Part shown: positions 45,501 to 54,500 of the stretch, piece after piece
Layout: every line of letters begins with the position of its first letter
How positions within the stretch are numbered: the stretch's first letter is position 1
NCBI GenBank assembly: GCA_033964015.1
Contig: CM066922.1
Location: forward strand, 248,001 to 312,000
DNA length: 64,000 bases
Source of the DNA: Scolanthus callimorphus
Taxonomy: Eukaryota > Cnidaria > Anthozoa > Actiniaria > Edwardsiidae
Direction: 5' to 3'
Translations under genes and position numbers: made by a program
The notes under the pieces: model-generated
What the model saw: only the letters and a program-made list of their open reading frames with translations
Database searches by the model: none
What the model was told of the DNA's origin: nothing

Positions 45501-48500
45501 AAATCGGGCAAATTAGGTTTGATTCTGCAAAAATATCAGAGCTAGTTTGGTCTCGCCCGCCTGATATTTTGCCGAATCAAACCAAATTTGCCCGATTATA
45601 TAAGTAACAGCGTATTGGAAAATTAAGCCCAGCTGGTAGAGCATCGGATGTACAATTCCGGAGGTCGTGGGTTCGAATCCCTCTCGGGGTCAGAGATTTT
45701 TTCTCTTTCTCCGCTTACTAGGGCTAACGCTCAGAAGCACACATGGGATGATATTTCATTAGCACTTTAGCTTTCACACAAGGTTAATTCCTTATCTCCA
45801 TTCTGTTGATTTAGTGCTACGCGGCCACAGGCTTGCCTGAACATATACATATATTCACTTCATTACCGCGAACATCTAATTTACCCTGACCTGCTCCCTG
45901 TCTGACCTGGATAGCTCAGCTGGTTAGAGCATCGGATGTGCAATTCCGGAGGTCGTGGGTTCGAATCCCTCTCGGGGTCACAGATTTTTTCTCTTTCTCC
46001 GCTTACAAGGGCTAACGCTCAGAAGCACACATGGGATGATATTTCATTAGCACTTTAGCTTTCACACAAGGTTAATTCCTTATCTCCATTCTGGAAAATT
46101 AAGCCTGTATGAAGCTATTTTTAGTTTCAAATTTCCCCGCATAGCTTACGTCACACTTCACTCAGCCAATTAGAATGCAGGTTCACGTAGCGTATGCCAG
46201 GGTCCGTACATGTTTTGGAAAGTTGGAAATTGATAATGCCATTTTCCAGGACCTGGAACTTTGGAAAAAGTAGCTTTTTCAAATGGGCTATGGAAAAGTT
46301 ATTAATTTTCGTCTCAATTGTCTGAAATTATAATTATAATAATTATAATTATATAATTATAATTATATATCTGCCATATCATTTTATTGTATTTATTGAT
46401 AACCTACCGAAAAAAAATGAAAATATGTTACAAATACGCGAGGAACTGTCGTGAGGGTCGTGTAGGAATTTGTCGTGTATGTTGATTGTATGTCGTGGTA
46501 TGTTGATTGTTTTTATTTCATGCATTCCACTCATTTGTTTTCATAGTGTGGTTTTGGAAATTCAGGTCAATGGGCTTTGGAAAAGTTTTGGAAATTTTCA
46601 CTGAGGATTCTGTACGGACTCTGGTATGCTTTGTTCAGAGAAGTATTTTATTGAAGTGGCAAATCTTTTGTTCTAAAAATAACCTCAGACTTGCTTCATT
46701 TTCCAATTCCCTGTTACACCAGAGACGTGTATGGAGAAATACAGGATACTTATTTTCGTTTGAATATGAGATTTTGAATTTTACAGTAAGAGCAATGTTC
46801 TGGAATAGTTACTAGGCTTTGACAGCTGATTTATAACTGATTTTCTTCGACCCCTGGGGTGGGTGGGTGGGGGGGGGGGGGGGGCGTTCCCTTTTTTTAC
46901 CGGTACCTCGTGTTTAAGACAATACTGTGACTTTGTTCTCAGTACCGATGTAGATTCAAGTCTAATGGCCCCATGCAATCAGAACTGTAGATGCCTACGG
47001 GCCAACTACAATCCCGTCTGTGGAATTGATGACGTCATGTACTTTGGCCCTTGTCAAGCGGGGTGTTCTTCAAAACTGAGTGAAAAGGTAGGACCAGAGA
47101 CCCGTGTCTCTAAACACTCTCGAGAATGGACGATTCCAGCTATCAGCGTGTGCTCTCGTTTTTCTTTAGAAATGCTTTTGTAAGGTAACACAAATACCAG
47201 AATGCAACGCGCGCATACTGCGCTTAGCTCGTAAAATGCAATACAACTACCGACCTGCAGCGCGCGCATTCATTATAGCTGGAATCGTCCACATTCGTAC
47301 CGGAAACTTTGTTTTACATTTTTTACTACTCTGCACTCGCCTCGGTAAAAATTTGTGTTAACGATAAACTTAACTTCCTCAGGAGTCCCGCGCGCCAAAA
47401 AAATCAAATATCCGAGAAAATCCACTTGAGAGCCGACTAGCAGGCTACGCTACAAGTGAAACTATTGCAAATAGTACCTGAGACAGAAGACATTTTGAGC
47501 GAAACAGGATCGATTGAGTGATAGTCGCCCTAACCATGTCATGTGATCACTCCCGGCCAGTAGAAACGCACCAAATCGTATAAGCGTTGTACTATAAATG
47601 CTCATATGCATACTAATATACGTATGTTTTGTTGTTATTTGTAAATATATTTATTTTATTTTAGAGCTATACAAATTGCAGTTGTGTTGCTGGCCCCAAT
47701 ACGTTACCCCGCGGCACACCAATGGCTAAGCAAGGCTATTGCGATAGACATTGCAAGAATTTCTATCTGTTTATTATAACAATTGGACTTGCAATACTTG
47801 TATTTGGTATAGCCATAACTCCCGTTAGAACAGTGCTTATAAGGTGAGCAAAGGGCGGCTTTTAAAATCGCTACTACTAACACTACCCTAGGTCCCAGAG
47901 TCTCCAAGCTCCTCTCGTTTACTCACACGCTACGAGGAGCTTGGAGACTTGGGTACCCAGGGTAAACCAACACGAACCAACTCAGTTAACTTTACATTAT
48001 CACTATAATATACTAGATGCGAAGTCATTTTGTAATTCGCTAGATCGGAACGCTGCTCTGCCAACGTTATTTGAACAAAATGTTTAAAAATAGGATACAC
48101 AAACAACCCAGAATCTGGTGTTACCTATCATGTTTATAAACAAGAAGGAAAAAGAAACTAGCCGTTTGAAAATGTTCATATTGATATGACATCGAAAAAG
48201 GCCAATAGTCCAGTTTCGAATTCTCTGCTCTTCCGCTGAATGGGCATAGGCGGCGCATAAATGCAGTTGGAGCCTCAGTTTGAAGTTGAAAAGTTGTGAA
48301 CACCGACGGGAAACGGATGAAGCTTGAACTGAGACAATAGGCAAACTTGAGCAAACCTTTCGGACTCGTTGGTATTCGCAAGTTTTTCAACTTCAAACTG
48401 AGGCTTCCACTGTATTTATGCGCCGTCGATGCATATTCAGCGGTAGAGCAGACAATACGAAACTGGACTATTTACAATCCACTTCAATCCCCTCAACAAG

Positions 48501-51500
48501 AGATGCACATACCCAATATTTGATAGTAAACGTTTATTTATCAAAGTAAAGGACGACCGAGAGCGAAGAGACGGCTGAAATTCACGAATATTGATTAAAA
48601 CAACAAGAATTACTTACGTTACTAAGATACGCCCACTTCTAGAGTATGCCTCGCCCATCGGGGGTGGTATCCCCAACTATATTGCTAAGGACATACAACG
48701 CATACAGAATCGCTCAATGGACATCTTAGGCCTTGGTAGAGACACCTTAGAGCCGGAGAGACAAGCACACGGTGCAGGTTTTTAAAAACATCGACAGTCA
48801 GACGATCACCCGTGTAGGAGATTCTAGCGAAGCACCAAGAACTTACACACTCCGATCTTAAAGGGTGTGAGCACCAATTCCGCGCACGGACAGGAACAAG
48901 ATGTCGTACTAAGATTATACTCTTAGTACTAGAACTCATAGAAGGAATTGTAGTTTTTAGATTTTATATTTTATGTGTAAATTCGACGTAATTCTTATGC
49001 TAAAGTTGAATAGTAAAGTTTATTATTATTGTAAGAATATTCATTCGTCTTAGGTGTGTTCCGGAGAACCAGCGCGCTTATGCCATGGGTATCCAAGTGG
49101 TGTTCCTCAAGGTTCTAGCCTTTCTTCCGGCCCCTCTCATCTTTGGCACGTATTTCGACAGTCAATGCGTGTTATGGGAAGACAGCTGTGGTAGCAAAGG
49201 TAGCTGTTTGTATTATAACATGCATGGTCTGGACATCTGGCTGCAAGCTATATCTACAATATCAGCAGGTGAGAGCGCATGCGTGATCAGTGACGCAGAC
49301 GCATGCTTGCGTCACGGGGGTCAATGAGCCTGTGCCAGCCGCCATTTGTAAGCCTAGAATAAAACTGAGGCATAGGAAAGCACGTTTGGTTTAGTGGTAC
49401 GGCTTTGGCATCTCGGTACCGCTGTAATAGACCCTTATCACGCTGATATGACTTAAAGGGACATGGTCACCGAAAACATCAAAATTATAATATCACCAAT
49501 AATAAAAATAACAAGTCAAATTTGTAAAGAAAGCTTTCAACTTGACGTGGTGAAAATTTGAGGTCATTTCGATGTAGGATTGCAAAGATATTCGCGGATT
49601 GTAATTACAGCTTACATGAGGAAATCCGACTCTTTTGAAATCGGTTTACCTCAATCTTTTTTCAAACATACATCTTTTTTCAAACATCTTTATTCGCTCA
49701 TATCTCAGCAATCCTTCATCGTAATCCCATGAAATTTTTCCGTACTTCTTTCTTTAAACTGGCTCTTTCAATTTCAGAGAATATTTTTGTATTTTGTGAC
49801 GATAATTATTTTTAGTGTTTTCTAGGTGACCATGTCCCTTTAATGATATCTTATAGTTATCGGGAAACGACGTCCAGTATTCAATTCAGCACATCCGTAT
49901 TAATGAAACTGCAAAGTTTGGTGAAGATTGGTTGAATACTGACCGAGATATGATTTTTATAAATGGATGATTTTTACAATAAAATATATGGTGGTAGCGC
50001 ATCGATGCGCTACGAGCCTCGTTTTGATGTTTTTGCCCGTACATTTCATATCTCAGCCAGTTTTCGAGTAATTCTTCCCAAACGTTGCAGCTTTTCTAAT
50101 ACGGATGTGCTGATTTAATTTATGGACTTCGTTTCCTGATAACTATAAGATATTATTAATCCATATTAACGTGATAAGGGTCTATCCGGGATCGACCCCG
50201 GCCGGGACAGAGGAAATTATCTTTCTGTTCGGGTCGTAGTGTGAAGTGGTTCATATTGTGAGTTGAACTTTGTCCTACTGTATTTCACGTCTTTTGGGTG
50301 AGACAATAAACCGAGGTCCCGTCTCGCATTTCTGCCCTACACAGGTTCAGGGTGACGTTAAAGAACCACTGAGGACATAATAAGCCCTTATAACGAAAAG
50401 TACTGGATAGCGCAGATTTTCCTACGTTGTATCCCTCACCGAAAAATCGGTACTAGGGTCTACGAACCGCGGGAAGAATTTCGTTTTTACTTTCACTTGG
50501 AAATAGACAGTCTTCTGTGATTGGTTAGTTTCGACTCAAATCCAATATAACAATTGATCTGATTGGTCGAAGTGTCAGTAGCGCTCGACTTAAAAATTCG
50601 AAATGGCTACCCGCTAACACGAATTCATAGCGTTTTCGGGGCGAATCTTCCTGAAATCAATGACATGGGTAAAAAAAATACAGTGTCATCAATAAATAAG
50701 TCACTTACTGGAAATCAAAATTAGCGACGTTGCGGCCATAACCCATGGCCTTCGTCAGGCTAATAATGGTCACGTGACAGGCGGCGAGGTAAGCGCCTGA
50801 TGGCCCGGTCAACCCGGACAACTTGTACCGGAGCCCCCCCTTTCGGTTCAGGGAGGGGGTCTCTACCCTCTCCCAGATGGCCTCTTTGATCCCCCTCCGT
50901 ACCCAGTCCTCCTCTTTATCTAAGATCACAACATCCTTGTTACTAAACTCGTGGCCCGTTTCCCGGCTGTGCAAAAACACCGCGGAAGTCTGGGCTGGAC
51001 CCAAGTGCCAACATCCAACATCGTCTATGGTATACCTTGTGGTGCTGTAGGTTGCACTGAGAACTACGTGGGAGAAACAAAACAAGCCCTCCAAACCCGA
51101 ATGCAACAACATCGGCACTTGGGTAGCAACCCAGCCCAGACTTCCGCGGTGTTTTTGCACAGCCGGGAAACGGGCCACGAGTTTTGTTTTTTCTTGTTGA
51201 CACAGCGTTATGACGCTGCAATCCCCGTGGGGACGCTTAATCAGATATAAACCAATTCCTTTCTATTGTATCTCACTTGACATCGCACTTTCCCTGTTAC
51301 AGCGTCGTTATGCCTTTAGGAGATTCAAACTCCAGTGAATTAGAAGATTCTGATTCTCCTATTACTAGGAGCGATTTGAACGAGTTTAGAACTCTTCTTT
51401 TTGACAAACTTAGGAGCCATAAGGCTGAACTTGAAAATAATTTCCTGAAGACTAAAGAAACTGCCGACGAGGCCCTTTCAGAGTCCAAAAGAGCTAACCA

Positions 51501-54500
51501 GGATCTCGCCGTTAAGTTTAAAAGTCAGGGCAACGAGCGTAACTTCAAGTTCAATTTGGAAGTTTCTACTGTACTAAACAAAGCTGTGAATGCTCTCGAC
51601 GACAACAAGATACCCGGCGCTAAGGAACTCATTGAACAAGCTTTGGGCCTTCTTAAGGAAAAGAACAGGAAAATTCGCATTGCCGATTCTTCTGAAGCTG
51701 GCTGGCTTACAGTCCGTCACTACGAAGAAAATCCAGCAGCCCTCGACGCCGATGACGAAAGAAAATTCGTGCAGCAGAGAGAGAAGCATTAAGAGCCAAG
51801 TCGAGGTCCATCTCGAAGAGAAATGCTGAACGCTCTCAAGCAAGATTTAGAGATGCTCTTCCCTTCAACCGGCGCGGTTTCGGGCCCTCAGACTCAACCG
51901 GCGGCCAGTACTTCCACCCTTACCAGCCTAACTCCAGCCGTCGCCAAAGCACCTGTCGCTACTGTTCTGCCCCGGGTCACTGGTGGCGGGACTGCCCAAG
52001 CCGTCTTGCTAGAGCCTCCTTTGCGCCAATTGGAGGTCAATACACCTCAACATGTACCAACACCGCCTCGCAATCAGCCTCTGGGTCCAGCAACCGCAAC
52101 TTCTAATCCTGGAGTAACCCAAGAAATTGAATCCCTGATGGAAGATAAGTGTGCTATAAACTTTAGTAATATAACTAGTAGTTTCTACCAAAGAAATTTA
52201 CATGAATATGAAGCTGGTACATCTGTCCCTATTGTTAAAGGGCGACTTAGAGCACATATTGATTTTTGGCTGGAAATAGGAGCACCACAGTGGGTTCTTG
52301 ACACTATCACTCGCGGTTTTGTTATCCCATTTACTTCACCACCCAGTAGTGTATTGCTTGGCAATAATAAGTCAGCTTTTACTCATTCCGATTTCGTCTC
52401 TCGGGCTATTTCCGATCTCCTCTCACTCGGTCTTGTTGTAGAGGTACACTCCCCCCCAACTGTGGTGAACCCATTGTCAGTGTCCGTTAACTCTGATGGT
52501 AAACCAAGACTCATTTTAGATCTCAGACATGTAAACAAATCTATTGCTAAGGTTAAATTTTCAATGGAGGACTGGCGTACTTTTCTCAATTATGTTTCAC
52601 TTAACGGATATCTTATTAAGTTTGATATGAAGTCTGGTTATCATCACATTGATATTTGCTCGCATCACATTCAGTATTTAGGCTTTAGATGGCGCCTCAA
52701 TTCTGATAAATTTCGATACTTTTGCTTCTCTGTTTTGCCTTTTGGCCTTTCTGTAGCTCCATTTCTGTTTACAAAATTTTTTCGCCCACTTGTTCGTCAT
52801 TGGAGAAAGTTGTTCTTTATCTAGACGACGGCATTGTTTGTGAACGAGAACTTGATTCTGCTATTGCTGTTTCCTCCAAGGTCCGCTCCGATCTTGCGCG
52901 TGCTGGTATTGTAGCCAATAAAGAAAAATCTGTTTGGGTTCCTACACATTCCCTGCAATGGTTAGGAATCAACTGGGATCTTTCCTCCGGTTCGTTTTCC
53001 ATCCCGCGTGATAGAATTGACCGAACCCTGTCATCCCTCTTGAAACTCAAATCTAAATTGCCTTTGGTTACATTTCGTGAAATCGCAGCTTCAGTTGGTC
53101 GGATTATTTCTCTTGGACCTGTTGTAGGCAACGTTTGTCTAATTATGTCTCGTTTTCTCCAAGCTGCTATTTCATTTTGTGACCATCAATGGGATTCTTT
53201 GGTTGATTTGAGCCATTTTCAGTATTTTGAGCAGTGTATGGATGAAGTTAATTTTTGGCTGGATAACTGTAGTTCTCTTAATTCTAGAGTGTTGTTTCCT
53301 TATTGCAAACCGACTATTGTTATTCACTCTGACGCTAGTGCCCAAGCCTGCGGCGGATCAGTATATGTACTCGACTCTCATGAGTTCGATCTATTTTACA
53401 CAGCATTTAATAGTATGGAATCGGTTCAGGACAGTAATGCTAGAGAATTGTTATCCATTCTTTATGCGCTGAAATCTTTCAGAACACATGTTACAGGTAA
53501 ATTAGTGAAGATGTATACCGATAATATGAATGCAGCTATTATTGCTCGCAAAGGCAGTATGTGTCTTCGTTTGCATAAGTTGGCTTTACAAATTTTCCGT
53601 TTTTGTGCTTTAAATAATGTTAGCATTGAAATTGAGTGGATCCCTCGCTCTCTCAATCAGTTTGCTGATTTTCTCAGTCGTATCAATGATTTCGATGATT
53701 GGGAAGTTTCTACACCGTTTTTTCATCACATTAATTCTATTTTTGGTCCTTTTGAAGTAGATTGTTTTGCCTCGTCGCACACGGCTAAATGCAGCAGATT
53801 TTATTCTAAGTTTTGGTGCCCGGGCACTGAAGGTGTTGATGCATTCAGCCGTGACTGGTCGCACGCCAACAATTGGCTCGTGCCCCCTGTTTACTTGGTA
53901 CCTCGCGTCATTTACCATTTGGAAGATTGCCACGCCAAGGGTACCCTCGTTGTTCCCAAGTGGCCTTCCTCCCCTTTCTGGCCAGTCATGTTTCCTTTGG
54001 GTAAGCCTAGATATTGTGTTGCGCGTATAATTGAATTCTCGGATCCAGCTTATATTTTTGCTCCCGCGCGGCCGGGCCTTGATACTATATTCAGTCAATA
54101 TAATTTCCATGCCCCAGTCCTAGTCATTCATTTGGATGCATCTCTTTAGCTTCTACCATGGCTTCTATATATAAAATCAATTTCGACTCGTAGTATACCC
54201 GCTCGTATGGCGTTGAGATTGTTACCGCCCGCATGGCGTTGAGATTGTTACCGCCCGCATGGCTTTTGAGATTATTGCCGCCTGTATGGCGATGGGATAA
54301 TTATTATTGATGCCGCCTGTATGGTGAATCTGTATTACTATTACCACACCCGTATGGTGTGTAGAATCAGAAACGTTTTAGTTTAAATCAAATTACTACA
54401 TTACTAGTGTTGTAGCTTATTTTAACTTGGTTAACAATTGCCCATAACCGAATTTAGAGGTTATACGAATAAATAATTTCATGTTACATTCTTGTGTTTG

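Noticed and set aside
45904..45980. Functional tRNA-Cys gene
   Set aside because: The anticodon arm needs an 8-base loop, the acceptor has a mismatch, and it is part of a duplicated SINE with target duplication.
50705..51178. 157-residue minus-strand open frame as one protein
   Set aside because: Its first third is antisense of the + Penelope copy and the rest is the sense strand of the inverted copy. It is a chimera created by the head-to-head junction.
53610..54110. 166-residue minus-strand frame
   Set aside because: Shadow of the Ngaro RNase H region; no domain and the opposite strand is clearly coding.
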